Shown here in pieces: positions 33,051 to 46,229 of a stretch of 64,000 nucleotides of DNA. Source of the DNA: Prosapia bicincta (taxonomy: Eukaryota; Arthropoda; Insecta; Hemiptera; Cercopidae). The stretch covers positions 106,990,070 through 107,054,069 of the forward strand of contig JBAIZL010000003.1 of the NCBI GenBank assembly GCA_036971475.1, in the 5' to 3' direction. The notes under the pieces were generated by a model that ran no database searches, was not told the DNA's origin, and was given only the letters and a program-made list of their open reading frames with translations. Position 1 is the first letter of the stretch, and every line of letters starts with the position of its first letter. The translations under genes and the position numbers were made by a program.

Positions 33051-33080
<30 letters not shown>
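33051..33080. repeat. (TA)n microsatellite
   Basis: About 15 TA units at the right end of foldback 5. Confidence 0.9.
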
Positions 33081-33084
<4 letters not shown>

Positions 33085-35059
33085 ATAGATAGATACTGTA
33101 ATTATTTCAAGATATAAAAATATGTTTATACCGGTTACGTTTTCCTGTGATAAATTATCTTTTGATACCATAGCTAGTACGATATAAACTGTGTAGTGGG
33201 TTGGGGTTAGGGGGTGGGTAAGGTATTTTCACCCCGACTTACATTACCTTTACTTTTGACAAGAAACTCAGCGTACGCGATCTTCTCTTCCTAGTGCCAG
33301 ATAGTCCACCATGCCTTATGGTTTCTCTACCAGGGATGTAACGGTGGAAGCCCTTTGTGACTCAGATAAAGAATCGGTCCTATTGGAGGTATTCAATCGT
33401 GCACTCGTGTTGTGCCCTTTTATACTTGCCTCAGAATTATATGCCCCTACTTTAACAGTACCTTTATTTACAACCCTTCCCCTTTTTTTTTGTAGGCGAA
33501 TATCAAAAAATTTCTAAAACGTTTCAAAATAACTGGGGCCTAAAATGTCGTTCATTGGAGACGTTTTCTTCTTATGTTTTATAAACTAACCACTTTACGT
33601 TTTTACCAAAGAAGAATTCGTAACATTCAAGGAACAAACCTAGAATAAACATGTCCATGAGCGTTCATTGGTGATAGATAAATCGAGTTGAGCAAAGTTT
33701 TTGCTCTCCATTGTGCCACCACATGCCCGTCATACAATTTGTATAATATTGCATTTCGGAGCGCCGTTGTGCGGGGTAACGGTGAACTAAACGAGCCAGC
33801 TAAAGCCAGTTAACTCTAATTTGCATAAACAATCCCGCGCTTCCCTTCCATGTTTTTATTTTTATTTGAAATTTTATTTTTCGTTTGTTTTGTTTACCGG
33901 TTTGTTTCCGTATCAAATTAACGTTCCGCTGATTCGAGCTTCTGTTTTTATGGGTCGGTTTTGGTAAAGTTTTTTTTGGGGGGGGGGGGAACAACTTTTC
34001 CACTGGAAAATAGAAGCGTCCGGTGGTCAAACGTTTTTTTCAGTTGTTTGCATGCAGATCACGAAATGAGTTTTAACAAAGTAATAACTTTTTTTATAAA
34101 TTTAAATTTGGAAACCTAATAACGGAGTTTCCCCTCGTAACAAACTTCTGGGGCATTCTGTCAAAGGGCAGGTACACATTATTATTACGATTGATTTCGA
34201 TCTAGGCATGACACCTAGATGATGCCCTTACAGAAGTTTTCCCCTAGCGACCACTGGTAAAACCTGTTTGAGATGCTCTAACTAGATCTAACTGCTCGTT
34301 ATACCTCCTTTTGTCTTTGTGATATTCTCTTGAATAATCTATTTTTCAAACATTAAAAAAATAAATATTTTTATTCGTTTTGTTACTGGTTATTACGTAA
34401 AATATCACGTTAGCCAAATATCACGCCTATTATTAATTATTATAATATATGATAAACTTATTAAATATCGCTTGTGCTCTTTCTCCAAAAACAATACGTT
34501 ATATTCCTCAGGAAAAACAATTTGCTATCTAAGTTATTAAACTGATTAAATAACACCATTGTGTAAATAAAACAGGTAAATGTTTAAGGAACTGTCGTTA
34601 ATTTCGTTGTACATGACTATCGGGTACACCTTTACGTTCCAAACAAGAATTACATTGCAATACATACAATTACAATTGCATAATACATACACAATTACAT
34701 AGTAAATAGGAATGGTTTTAGTGACACAATTATTGATATTATATGAAACAGATAAGGAAAACGAACAAAAAAATAACACAATATTGCAATGGAAAAAAGT
34801 AATCACATAAATAAAATCTTAAATAGGATGGCTAAAAATTTCAAAAACCAGAGTGCATTATACAGTTTAAAAGTAATGAGAGACCACAACACAAAATAAA
34901 TAGAAATGATCACCAAACCCTGGGTATATGCAAGATGTACAGACTGTAGCAAGTTCTACACTAAGCAAACATGTCGCAGTTTGACAAAGATTGAAACAAC
35001 ACGTATTTATCCAACTATTCTTTGAGCTTAGCTTGTGAGTTATGTAAAACAAATAAAAG
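33081..35059. other. Intergenic, contains a G4 motif and a poly(G) run
   Basis: A 68-codon frame at 33311-33517 and an 86-codon frame at 34546-34806 (minus) show no domain. Poly(G) of about 11 at 33978-33989. Nothing else is recognised. Confidence 0.4.
33198..33218 (+). other. G-quadruplex motif
   Basis: Four G runs: GGG, GGGG, GGGGG, GGG separated by TT, TTA and T. It fits the standard four-run rule and is isolated in an AT-rich window. Confidence 0.7.
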
Positions 35060-35312
35060 ACATACAAAAAGCTCACAAATTAATCATTTATTTACTCATA
35101 CGCGATTCAATGACAAAGTCATCATCATCAGTGAGTGTTGCTACTACAAACTCTAACTTACATCTACGTAGTTAGTAAGTAGCAATTAGTTGTAAGCTAG
35201 AGTTTGTAGTAGCAACACTCACTGATGATGACTTTGTCATTGAAACGTGTATGAGTAAATAAATGATTATTTGTAAGTCTTGTACATGTATTTTATTTGT
35301 TTTAATACGTAC
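35060..35312. mobile_element. Foldback element 6 with hammerhead-like cores
   Basis: Arms about 35063-35160 and 35190-35290. Left core, minus 35094-35136: stem I ACUCA/UGAGU (5 perfect pairs), junction CUGAUGAU, stem II GAUGAC/GUCAUU with loop UUU, GAA, UCGCGU at stem III, A at the cleavage position. Right core, plus 35217-35256: same stem I but one GAU deleted from the junction and stem III ACGUGU. An ancestor with ACGCGU explains both. Confidence 0.8.
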
Positions 35313-36216
35313 TAGCTATTAAATATAACAGTGACTAATTTTTTTGCCAACCACATATCAGAAATAGGCCCACACGTATAGAAAGGTAAATAAATAAAAC
35401 CATAACTGTTTGTGGTCGCATCTAAACGTACAACTATAAATGAAAAATTTAAGATGCTAAAAATACGACACCTGAACGCAGAAATCTATAATACATTTCT
35501 AAATAAGTAAGAAATTAACAAACATTTCAAGGAATATTATAAAAACATAACAGTTGAACAAACAAAATACAAATAAACCATATTTTGACAGCATGAAACC
35601 AGTTTTTGCACAACAAAGCTTCCAAGCCGTGTTAGAAAAGTGTAGAAGAAGAAAGTAATGATGGTGAAAAAGAAGAATGGGAACAAGGGGTACCTATCGT
35701 CTGATTCACCTATTGGTCAACGAGTAAAAAGTTAGGTCCTTATGTTTAATTATCTCCAACCTAGAGCATTTAAAACCTCCTTAATCTAACCTCGTAAGTC
35801 TAACCCGGGTGACACAGTAGGCTTGAGACGAGCAGTTTGTTACCACGACCCGTGCAAGAGTTTTGCAACCTTGCTGTAAAGCCTGGACTGGGACGAGACG
35901 AGTACCGACTACTGTGGTTAGACAGCTGTTACAGAACTACTGGGGACCAGTAGAGCCTTCCGAACGGCCAGGTTTCCGTCCCTCGATACTCTTTCTAATT
36001 TCCGCCCCAGGTAGGGCAATCGGACCTTTATTCACTCTCGGTTGGCCTTACGTGAAGGCCGTGCTTCAGACTCTGGACTTGACCTAGGTGGACATAAGAG
36101 CTGCCAAGCGACTAACATGATCAAGATCGCTGACATCATCAAAAAAGTTTTTAGTAAATTAACTTAAACTAAAAGTTTGCTAAATTGTTAAATGTGTTAA
36201 GATATCTTAAAATATC
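35313..36216. other. Intergenic; GC-richer stretch 35800-36110
   Basis: The frame at 35863-36087 (74 codons) lies in this richer stretch but has no recognisable domain. It may be old transposon or single-copy DNA. Confidence 0.35.
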
Positions 36217-36690
<474 letters not shown>

Positions 36691-37288
36691 CAATGTTTTT
36701 GGTGTATTTGTATAAATTAGGCTTGAGTAATACAATTGAATGGTACAGTAGTTTGATTGTTACTTGACGTTGGAACAGCGAACGATATTAAGACCTCGCT
36801 GGGTACTTGAGGCTATTTCATCCCCTGCAAGACACCATGTTTCGAGAGTGCGTAAAGAAAAGGGAGTAATGTGGCGCTACTAGCGGACAAAGTTTTAAGC
36901 TTCTCATGACTTAGTAATACCTCATTAAATAGGATTTCCTGAAGTCTGTCTTAAAACATTTAATGCCCTACCCTTGTGTTATAGCTTCCGTGAACTTTTA
37001 AATACGGCCTCTAGTATGAAAATATATTTTTCATTATGTTTGAATTGATATTTACTACAAATCTTTTTGCAGATAGTTTTTCCCATTCATCGATGAATTT
37101 TGTGGCTATTTGCACGAGTTTTAGAAAAAAAATAAAAGTGTATAATGAATTACACATGCAAGCCCCTGCAGTTCCTTGATTGAGCAGACAAAATTTTAAT
37201 TTGACGTTATTTGTAATTTCAATATAGTAATTGACAATATATTATGTGACAACAGAGTATACATACACATAGACAACATACATACACC
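36691..37288. other. Intergenic, nothing recognised
   Basis: No feature that I can support. Confidence 0.4.
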
Positions 37289-37460
<172 letters not shown>

Positions 37461-37665
37461 GCCGTGGCCAAACGTTTTGCACCCTCACAGGGAGAAAGCC
37501 CCCGATTTTCGTATTCCACACCCTACCAACAACGTGATCACATTTACACGTTTTGGCGTAGGCTGTACCTGGTGATGAGGGACACTGTGGGGACGAAACG
37601 TGTCAGTTCAACCACGGTCAAAATATGATCTCACATGACACCATATCCACTCACATCCACATGAC
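37461..37665. other. GC-richer spacer between CA arrays
   Basis: Contains CCTGGTGATGAGGGACACTG and GGGGACGAAACGTGTCAG (about 37570-37610), that is GAA followed by ACGUGU and C. This resembles the hammerhead-like 3' half seen in the foldbacks, but stem II is unclear. Confidence 0.3.
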
Positions 37666-37777
37666 ACGTACACACACACACACACAAACACACACCCACA
37701 GACACACACACAAACACAAACACACACACACACGCGCACGCACCCACGCACGCACACACACACACACTCACACATAT
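37666..37777. repeat. Imperfect (CA)n array
   Basis: CA with AAACA, CCCA and GCGCACGC variants. Confidence 0.95.
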
Positions 37778-37789
37778 ATTTTCATTTTT

Positions 37790-38078
37790 TTAACATTATT
37801 TTCTTGTAATAACTGATGACGTTCACTTTAATATACATAAAAATGATTCTTGTTTAGTATACATGCAAGTCGATTTTCGAGTGCTCTAATTTCCGAGCTT
37901 TAGCAAACTGAAGTGTACTTGTAGTAGCAACGGAATACTCACACTCCGAACTACTACAAGTACACTCCAGTCTTCTAAAGCTCGAAAATGAAAACACTTC
38001 AATTAATAGTCCTCGAAAGTCGACTTGCATATACTAAGTAAGATTCTTGTTAAGTACATTAAAGCGTAAGTGGCATAA
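37790..38078. mobile_element. Foldback element 7 with GAA-palindrome motif
   Basis: Arms about 37800-37935 and 37945-38078, with GATTCTTGTTTAGTATACATGCAAGTCGA-like ends. The right arm has GAA followed by AGUCGACU and U (38014-38025, plus). The left arm has GAA, AAUCGACU, U on minus. The upstream junction is not recognisable, so the core is degenerate. The outer left end has ATTATTTTCTTGTAATAA. Confidence 0.65.
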
Positions 38079-38660
38079 AATCATTTAAAAAAGCTCATCA
38101 CAGTTCTGTGCAAGATTTCTGTAAGTTATAAACAAGTATACAGTAATTAATTCGAACGTCAGTTTATTTTGACAATCATCGGGTAATTTATTGCTGCACA
38201 GGAAGGTCATAAGACCGTTGTGTTCGGTCAAGAATAGCGGTCGTTTATTTGATTAGGAATGCTAAATTGGAACGGTTTGCTGAAACAAATTGCACATACT
38301 GAATCATTAGGAATTGTTTAAATTTGTCATATTTTTACTAGTCACTCTAAATCATTCATTTGGCCATAAAAATTATTACTTTGATGTAAATTTTGTTCAA
38401 GATTACTTTACATTGATTAATATTTTGTAGGAAACTATTTCCTAATTTTTTTAATTAGTTAATTTTTACAACCAGTTGAAATAGCTACCTTTACAAGGAC
38501 AGTGATTTAATAGAGAATCTGAAAACATCAGTTTTCACCATCACACAAACATAGGTTAATACTCATATCTCAGCTGTTATGATTAGACATATGTTTTTTA
38601 TTATAATTTTCTAACTGTTTAACACTGTTTCTAATATATTTGAGTATTATTTTTACCTTT
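38079..38660. other. Intergenic, nothing recognised
   Basis: No gene or repeat ends found. Confidence 0.4.
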
Positions 38661-38661
38661 C

Positions 38662-38840
38662 ATGACAGTACAATGTTTACTTTTGTTGACTAGTTTCGGA
38701 ATGACTCCATTTTCAAAAGTTAAAAAGTAACCTTTAAGAACTATTTAATGATACAATTTAAGTCGTATTTAAATATAGTACTATTTAAGTTTTGAAAATG
38801 GAGTCATTCCGAAACGCGTCAACAAAAGAAAATATTGTAA
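38662..38840. mobile_element. Foldback element 8 with hammerhead-like cores and covarying stem III
   Basis: Arms about 38668-38728 and 38785-38840. Right core, plus 38789-38823: stem I GUU/AAC, junction UUGAAAAU, stem II GGAG/UUCC, GAA, stem III ACGCGU, C. Left core, minus 38683-38720: the same but stem III ACUAGU. Both stem III forms are perfect palindromes that differ at two pairing positions. Confidence 0.75.
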
Positions 38841-39446
38841 TATTAGGAAAGGAAAAAAATAAATGAAATAAATACAAATTTTCCTAACAGAAGGTGAGTA
38901 TATTAGGAATTTAAATTGTTTTAAATTACTAATCATGTCCGTCTTTAGTAACCTTAAGACATTTAAATTACTTTCAACTAGTCTTATGATTTCCAATTCA
39001 CAGATCGCTTCTTGGCTGGTTTAATAACTGATATGAGAATGTATGAGCAATTAGAAATTCTAACTGATAACAAACATATGGTCTCTAATGAATATCAAGA
39101 TCTAATAAATGTAATATCTATCAAAGTAATTGACTTAATAATAAATAAATTAATTATATTTTTATTGTTTTAAAGTAGAACCGACATTTTAGATGTTTTA
39201 TTACCGTCCACAACTTAACATTTTTATCAGTATAAAGTTTAACACTGTTAATGTAAAATTATTACATACAAACCTTAATATAAAATTATATAAATTAAAA
39301 TAAGCCCTAGTCTGGTATAAACATTAAAATATTTATATTATTGTTTAATATAATTGTTTATATAGTACAGAAACTTTAGCCTATAGACCAACTAGCATCC
39401 CCATTGTGACATTTCCAGCGAATCCCCAAGTTTAAAATCTGTTTAT

Positions 39447-39449
<3 letters not shown>
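38841..39449. other. Intergenic, nothing recognised
   Basis: AT-rich, no feature that I can support. Confidence 0.4.

Positions 39450-39507
<58 letters not shown>
39450..39507. repeat. (TA)n microsatellite
   Basis: About 28 TA units. Confidence 0.95.
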
Positions 39508-39511
<4 letters not shown>

Positions 39512-39599
39512 TGTTTATTTCATGAAAACGTTTGTATCAATACTGTAGACATATACTTAAAAACGTTTTATTATTAAATTCGTTTTACTAGCTCACTTT

Positions 39600-39842
39600 C
39601 TCCTGATATATATCTTGTACAAATTTTTAATCTTTAATAAAATAAGTTTTTATTCATTAAATCAAGTTCAAATATTTTTTTAAACTATAGTAGACGACAA
39701 TTGATCTTATGACAGTTTTTTAAAATAATTATTCAATAATAAAATTGTAAAAATTTGGGTTGTTTAGGTCGGATTTGAACTGAGTATCTATGTATTCTTA
39801 GTCTCTTAACAATCAGCCAACTTTCTTATAACTAGAAATGTA
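39600..39842 (-). mobile_element. tRNA-derived SINE, reverse orientation
   Basis: The 3' tail (39600-39720) is the same as in the AACAGCTGTT repeats. The 5' head on the minus strand, 39838-39765, has a tRNA-like layout: AGTTGGCTGATTGTTAAGAG (A-box/D-arm type), then AGTTCAAATCCGACC containing GTTCAAATC, which fits the pol III B-box GWTCRANNC. A second head is at 51.45 kb. Non-coding, presumably retroposed by a LINE in trans. Confidence 0.6.
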
Positions 39843-40831
39843 CTTCTCAAACATGCATTTGAATTTTTTGTTGACCCCCTTCTAATTGTTGTCGAGACCT
39901 CTATTACACAAACTTAAATTGTTACCATGGTTACCATACAATATCATAAATAAGGCTCTAGAATTAAAAATAAATGAAAAGAATAAAATAAGCAATCAAA
40001 CTTTATTTACGGTAACGAATCTTGTTCACAAACGGATAATGGGAAAGGAAAGCGAAAAGAAACTGCAACACAAGGCACGCGACGGAAAAAAGCGTGTAAA
40101 TAGTAACAAAAAAAATATTAGTCCCACACCATACCTAGAAAGGAAAATGGTAAATTGCAAGGAAATTCGCTTTTTAATTTTCCACCTAATCGTGTGATTC
40201 TGACATATACATAATTATATTAATTGTAATTATAAAATCAAAAGAACCTTGATTAAAAAATCGTTGATTAAAGTAGGAATTGACATTACAATTTTTTTAT
40301 ATTATTTATTTTAATATGTATAAAACGAAAGCTCTCAAGAAACCCACGCATTTTCGTCACCACAGTTAAAATTAAGTTATGAATCACAACTTCACCAATA
40401 ATATTTAATTCAGTAGCTTAATTTTGTATTTGAAAAATAAAATTAAAATTGTTGTTGGGCAATAGTAATTGTAATTGAGTAATTACAATAAACAATAGTA
40501 AAATATGAAATATAGATTAGGATGCAAGAAAATACTCTTAGAATAGTGCGGATCACATAACCTCACACTTTGCCCTGCGTGTACTATCACTTCTGAAAAC
40601 ATATTACATATTGGGAATGTTTGATACATCAACAGCTTCCGTATCCGATATGTCTACACTAATTTCAATATTGTTTATTATTTCATACCGAAGCTAATTT
40701 GTTTTCTAATGTATCTAATATCGACCGTCTCATGGAAGTCAGTGTTTTGACAGACCTTATGATGTTTGTTGGAAAGTATTTATACTGACCCTCTACCTCC
40801 CGTCTCGCCTACTGCGATCTCTCAAGGGCAA

Positions 40832-40833
<2 letters not shown>
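39843..40833. other. Intergenic, nothing recognised
   Basis: A plus frame of 103 codons at 39886-40197 is Lys/Asn-rich, has no domain and uses the local AT-rich composition. Not called as a gene. Confidence 0.35.

Positions 40834-40889
<56 letters not shown>
40834..40889. repeat. (TA)n microsatellite
   Basis: About 27 TA units. Confidence 0.95.
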
Positions 40890-40892
<3 letters not shown>

Positions 40893-41767
40893 TATATAGA
40901 CTTTTAAGTGTCTAATAAAACCTGAATAGGGAAAGGGAGGCCAAAGGGGAGTAAAAATGAGAGAGATACACTTGGGGATTGATTAAAAGTTATAGATCCA
41001 GCGAGAGTTCTTTTGAAATACTTCGCCTCACTTCTGAACTTATCTCTTGACCAAACAAACCCTTAATAAACGAAATAAAGTTAATAATTATCCATGAACA
41101 GTTTGTAATCAAATATGCTTTAAACTATAGGAAAAAAGTGAATTTATACATTGCAAACATGGCATGAAGGTGATATGCCGCATAGCAATTGAGACTATAT
41201 TAGTTATTCCTAATATAAAATTATAGTATAAATATAAATAAATATTATTTTTCAGTTTTAGCTTTTAATTAAAAAAAAACAAAAGAAATTAGTTTTTCGT
41301 GAAGGAGTTTATCTTAAATAAAATCAACCAATCAGTTACACGCAATACAATTATTACATTAGCGTCTCAAGCTTTAAGGTTTTTAAAAATTAGTCAAGCA
41401 ATTTGGCAACTCTGTATACCATTGTCGAACATATGTTTCGTGTCTAATAACTCCTGTTTGCAAGAAAGATGGTTGCAATAAATTTAAATACGCCAAGGTC
41501 GATTTGAGTAATTGTTTTGAATATTTTGCATTCATTACATCCTACACAAAATTCTGCTGTACTCTATTTCCCCAAATATCTGGATTTATGTCATGATTTT
41601 TATATTTGTCAATGGTTATATGAAAATATATTGAGCAAAATTATTGGAATAATATATAAAGAATAGTTTAATTTAGTCGAGAAATAAAACCATGGAATAT
41701 TTTTTTTTTGAAATTAGCTCTTTCAGCTTTCTTCTTGACAAGTTATTGAAATGAAACGGCTGCTCTT
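40890..41767. other. Intergenic, nothing recognised
   Basis: No feature that I can support. Confidence 0.4.

Positions 41768-41825
<58 letters not shown>
41768..41825. repeat. (TA)n, left border of the tandem duplication
   Basis: About 28 TA units. Equivalent arrays lie at 45965-46021 and 50099-50157. Confidence 0.95.
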
Positions 41826-41829
<4 letters not shown>

Positions 41830-42037
41830 AATAGTTATTATCTGGAGTACATCCGTTCATTCTGAATTGCACAAAATCGCAGTTCCGACGTTTCGCTAGA
41901 ATCTCATCTAGCATTGACGAGGTGAACCCAACAACAGTTGAAGAGCGAGTTGACTTTCTGAAGTGCACTTCAGAATGAGGATGTATTCCATATAATAACT
42001 ATTCATCATGTTTTTCCATATGTGAAGGAATACTTAT

Positions 42038-42040
<3 letters not shown>
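41826..42040. mobile_element. (TA)n-bounded foldback element 9, unit 1 copy
   Basis: Outer arms GATGAATAGTTATTATCTGG and its complement ending near 42008. The hammerhead-like core on minus (41877-41925) has junction UCGUCAAU, stem II GCUAGA/UCUAGC, GAA, stem III ACGU, C. The right arm has lost its core. A right-side extension with GTTTTTCCATATGTG precedes (TA)n. Confidence 0.75.

Positions 42041-42042
<2 letters not shown>

Positions 42043-42094
<52 letters not shown>
42043..42094. repeat. (TA)n microsatellite
   Basis: Present in unit 1 only; deleted in unit 2. Confidence 0.95.
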
Positions 42095-42097
<3 letters not shown>

Positions 42098-42538
42098 GAA
42101 AGTTTGTATTGCTATACCACTGATCCGATCACCATGAAACTTATGGAAATTGTTGAGTACATTTCTAGGAATGTTTCTGGCTACGTATTATTTTCCAACA
42201 TGTAATTTTTGAGTGCCAAAAGAGCATAAGAAATGTGATTTTCTATCTTATCTTAAGACATTTCATTGAATTCATTTCAAGTTTTGTTTGCTAGACAACA
42301 CTCAATAATCTAAAACTATTTTTTAACACATTTCAAACAATATACAGAATATTGTATATCGGAATGCACTTCAATAAATAGCATTCAATCAAGAACTTTT
42401 ATTGTCACGCTTTTCTCAATCGACTACTATAAGTTCAGCTGTTATTATGTTAATAAGATACAAAATTAAAAAATTAAGTTTAGCTAATGTTAACACGCCA
42501 TCATTGGCTTTTAGGTGATACGATGTTCAGCGGGTAAG

Positions 42539-42540
<2 letters not shown>
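42095..42540 (+). mobile_element. Helitron-like repeat, unit 1 copy
   Basis: AAATGAAAGTTTGTATTGCT and CACTGATCCGATCACCATGAAACTT match the head of insect Helitron-type repeats. The end GTTCAGCGGGTAAGCTATATA is close to the usual GGGT-AGCTAGT end, but CTRRT is degenerate. Confidence 0.4.
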
Positions 42541-42617
<77 letters not shown>

Positions 42618-42625
42618 TGTGTGTT
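42541..42625. repeat. (TA)n(GT)n microsatellite
   Basis: At this place unit 2 has (TA)n, a foldback arm and (TA)n. Confidence 0.95.
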
Positions 42626-43481
42626 ATTGTTAATGTTATTGTTATAATGGATATGTTATTTTATGTAATTTTTATAAACGTTTACAGTTTTCTAAATTTT
42701 ATTTTGCATTTTAACCGCTTTACGTTCGCGTTTTGATTTAGAAAGTACTTCCATTAAAAGTTACACCCCTCATTTCCATTGTAATGAGGTTGTACTGCAT
42801 TTAATTTTTCATTACTGATAAATTATTCATTTTTAATGTCAACATTTGTGTTGCTGGCCCCCTGCAGCGATTGTTAATTTATTGTTTCCAACTACGAATT
42901 GAAAACATAAACATAAAGGAGTTTCTTTTACATTTTGCAATTAAAAACAAATACTTGTATTAGAACTACACTTAAATAAGCAATCTATATGACATTGCAA
43001 ACCTGTTATTAATGAATGAAATCGAAAAGGATTCGAAATAATCATTGCAGTGCAATATTCATGAATCTTACAAATTTGTTTGTTGAAACCTCTGTAGTTG
43101 TAATTTTAATGATGTGTGCAATGATTATAGTAAAATTATTGAGAAATTTTAATCAAGAAAGTCAAAAAGTGTTTTAGAGTAACTACATAGAATTTACATT
43201 GTAATTTAATTAGACCAGTTTTGCATAACTTATTATTAAGTATAAGGTTTAACGTTGAATGAAGATAAATTGTCCCGCGGAGCTCCTGTAGATCTCTCGT
43301 GGCCCCCCGGGGAGTCCGTGGACTTAAAGCGCGTTAGACACACCACGCTACAGTTAGTAGTTGTAGTGAAGCATATAATAACACAGGTAGAATGGTACAC
43401 GATACAAGAAGACTAGATATGATATTTGTTCTTGGTAAAAATCAAATAAAATTATTTCCTGAAAAAGTATGAATAAATAAA
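42626..43481. other. Unit 1 unique block, no gene
   Basis: Matches 46861-47724. Includes a GC-rich CCCGCGGAGCTCC...GGCCCCCCGGGGAG stretch near 43275-43310. No coding signal. Confidence 0.5.
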
Positions 43482-43745
<264 letters not shown>

Positions 43746-44369
43746 ATATATACAAAAACACACCTGCGTTTATAAATTTATGAAATCGACTTGATGAAGC
43801 AAGCTTAAAGAAATATATATAATTGATAATAAACAAAATGTTATAACCGAATCAAGAAAATCTCTTGAAATTTTTAAATAGGTGTTTTGCACGATTAAAA
43901 TTATATTTATCGCATTTAAAAAATTGAAATTTATAAATCTTGGAAATGTAGATGTTATTAAAAAATAAAACTAAAGCTTTATTTGTAGTATTTATCGCAT
44001 ACGAGAGCGCGTGCTTGTGTTGGGGGTGAGGGAGGGTGAGTTTTGTGCTGTTTTGTCCAGAGGCTACTCTGTTGCTTGTAGCTATAGGATATAATTGCTT
44101 AACTAAGGCAATTAATCTAAGGCTGTGCTCTTTAGTTGAATATCTAGTGTTATTTGTCGCACAGGGAGGGCATAGATAGGAGCATGCCTCTGTCTCCTTG
44201 TTGGGTTACAGTTCCAAACAATGTCAATAATAATGATTGTTTAAGCAACTCATTAAGACAATGCATTCAGGAAGAAGAAACAAATTGTGGTTACAGTAAG
44301 TGGTGTTAGTGATGATGACCTTATTTGAGTTTAATCCAGGAAAAATATAAAATAATAAGAACACTAAGT
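43746..44369. other. Unit 1 block, no gene
   Basis: Matches 47817-48440. No coding signal. Confidence 0.45.
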
Positions 44370-45075
44370 AGTAATAATGGAGAAGAATAATTACAAATAA
44401 TAATAATAACAACAACAAAATTAACAACAACAATAATAATAATAAATAATAATAAATAATTAATAACAAATATAATAAAACAATAACAGCTAAAATAACA
44501 ATAATAATAATATTAATAATAATACCACCACCAACAACAATAATAATATTAAAATATAGCAATAGTAACAATTATTTAGCATTAATAATAATAAGTACTA
44601 ATAATATTAATATTAATTAGTAATACAAATATTATTTACAATCTATATAATTATATTTATTAAAATCAACTAAAATAATAATAGTACTACAACTATTAAT
44701 AATAATCTGTATAACCTTGTTGGACCTTATTTGAATTTCGCCAGGAAAAAAATTAAAATAATAAGAACACTAAGTAGTAATAATAAAGAAGATAATTTAC
44801 AAGTAATAATAATTATAATATTAATATAATACTATAAACAACAACAACAACAATAATAATATATAATAATGGTAATAATAATAAAAAATAGTAGCCTAAT
44901 AGTAACTAATACTTAGTATTATTATTAATAAGTACTTTATAATATTATTATTAAGTAATTATAATTAGTAATAACACATATTAATTATTACATTTATAAT
45001 TATAGTACGTAATATCAACGAAAATAATAATTGTACTACTACTAATAGTAATAAACTGTGTTAATAACAAATAAT
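44370..45075. repeat. AAT/AAC trinucleotide-rich low-complexity block, unit 1
   Basis: Interrupted (AAT)n and (AAC)n runs with ACCACCACC. It contains two related sub-blocks, each starting after a CCAGGAAAAA(A)TATAAAATAATAAGAAC-like sequence (44336 and 44741). The 115-codon minus frame is an artefact. Confidence 0.9.
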
Positions 45076-45088
45076 AAGTACTGACTGT

Positions 45089-45292
45089 ATGGGGCGAAAA
45101 CAGCTGTGTTTACAATTATTCGCCCTCCTAATGGGAACGTTTGAGTGGACCTTGTCTAAGGACTCGATACGGATAACATGGAGAAACAATTACGGACACA
45201 GTGTACGAATTACATACAGTTTATTAACACTGTATCTCGGGAAATCGACTTCCAGCACTTGCTATCGTTGTCTGGGGCCACGAAGGGGATGA
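45089..45292 (+). pseudogene. Unknown small frame, frameshifted copy (unit 1)
   Basis: The first 50 codons match the 120-codon frame at 49224. An extra T near 45245 shifts the frame and ends it at 67 codons. No known domain. It may not be a gene at all. Confidence 0.2.
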
Positions 45293-45875
45293 TAAATCCC
45301 TGCAAAGCCCTCTTTCCTTCCTACATAAATCACGTGCAAGTGCAGCAAACATTAGTGGAGCCCAACCACTCTACGTTCCCTTCCGGTTGATGGGGAAACA
45401 TAAAACTCTAGGTGAAAGATTCACGGAAACACACTTCATCACAGTAATGTGACGTCACAAAGCCTATTGATAACATTTTACATTATAAAGACTTTGAAAC
45501 ATATTTAAATTGTGTTAGTACTAATTTTCAATGCTTAGTAGTGCCTATACTAAATTACCTCTGAATGTAGTTATAGTGTGAACTATACATCGACTTATTA
45601 GGGGCAAAGGGTATCCGGACATACTGAGTGAGTTAATTACGTTTATGGTGCCCCTTCAAATAATACTGTTACCACTCTCAAGCAACACAAAGACAAAACA
45701 CACATCACAACATTCAACAAAATCACACATATACCTAGCGAATAAGATCACCTTATAAGGCGAATGAGATACCTTCTATGGTATCGATAAGGGAAAGGCA
45801 TCATTACACTTCGTAATGACTAGGAGGCACTTGGTTAAGCCTACAGAAGAGATCAGGTCTACTTTCAGGTAGACA

Positions 45876-45963
45876 ACGAAAAGCTTTGAATTGTAAATTC
45901 AATTATAATTCTTGTATTTGTATTTTGACTTAGTTCTTTATTAATACACAAAAATACATATTG

Positions 45964-45964
<1 letters not shown>
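45876..45964 (+). mobile_element. Single foldback arm (element 3 family), unit 1
   Basis: Starts inside the core at ACGAAAAGCTTTGAATTG and runs outward through AATTCTTGTATTTG to TACATATTGCGATATA. The 5' half of the hammerhead-like core is absent. Confidence 0.75.

Positions 45965-46021
<57 letters not shown>
45965..46021. repeat. (TA)n at the junction between duplication units
   Basis: About 28 TA units, the internal breakpoint of the tandem duplication. Confidence 0.95.
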
Positions 46022-46025
<4 letters not shown>

Positions 46026-46213
46026 AATAGTTATTATCTGGAGTACGTCCGTTCATTCTGAAGTGCACAAAATCACAGTTCTGACGTTTCGCTAGAAACT
46101 CATCTAGCATTGACAAGGTGAACCCAACAACAGTTGAAGAGCGACTTGACTTTCAGCGATTTTGTGCACTTCAGAATGAACGGATGTACTCCAGATAGTA
46201 ACTATTCATCATG
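46022..46213. mobile_element. Foldback element 9, unit 2 copy
   Basis: A more complete palindrome than unit 1: the right arm still has GCGATTTTGTGCACTTCAG. Core on minus (46073-46121): junction UUGUCAAU, stem II GCUAGA/UCUAGC type, GAA, ACGU, C. Confidence 0.75.
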
Positions 46214-46229
46214 TTTTTCCATATGTGAA

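Noticed and set aside
33181..33220. Telomeric repeat because of GGTTGGGGTTAGGG-like sequence
   Set aside because: Only one short non-periodic stretch; insect telomere repeats would be TTAGG tandem arrays.
39765..39838. Functional tRNA gene
   Set aside because: A- and B-box-like words are present, but the cloverleaf arms do not pair and a SINE body follows; read as a SINE head.
44026..44200. Host gene in the GC-richer part of the duplicated unit
   Set aside because: No frame is maintained between the two copies and no domain is visible.
44224..44571. 115-codon minus-strand hydrophobic frame
   Set aside because: Translation of AAT/AAC trinucleotide repeats.
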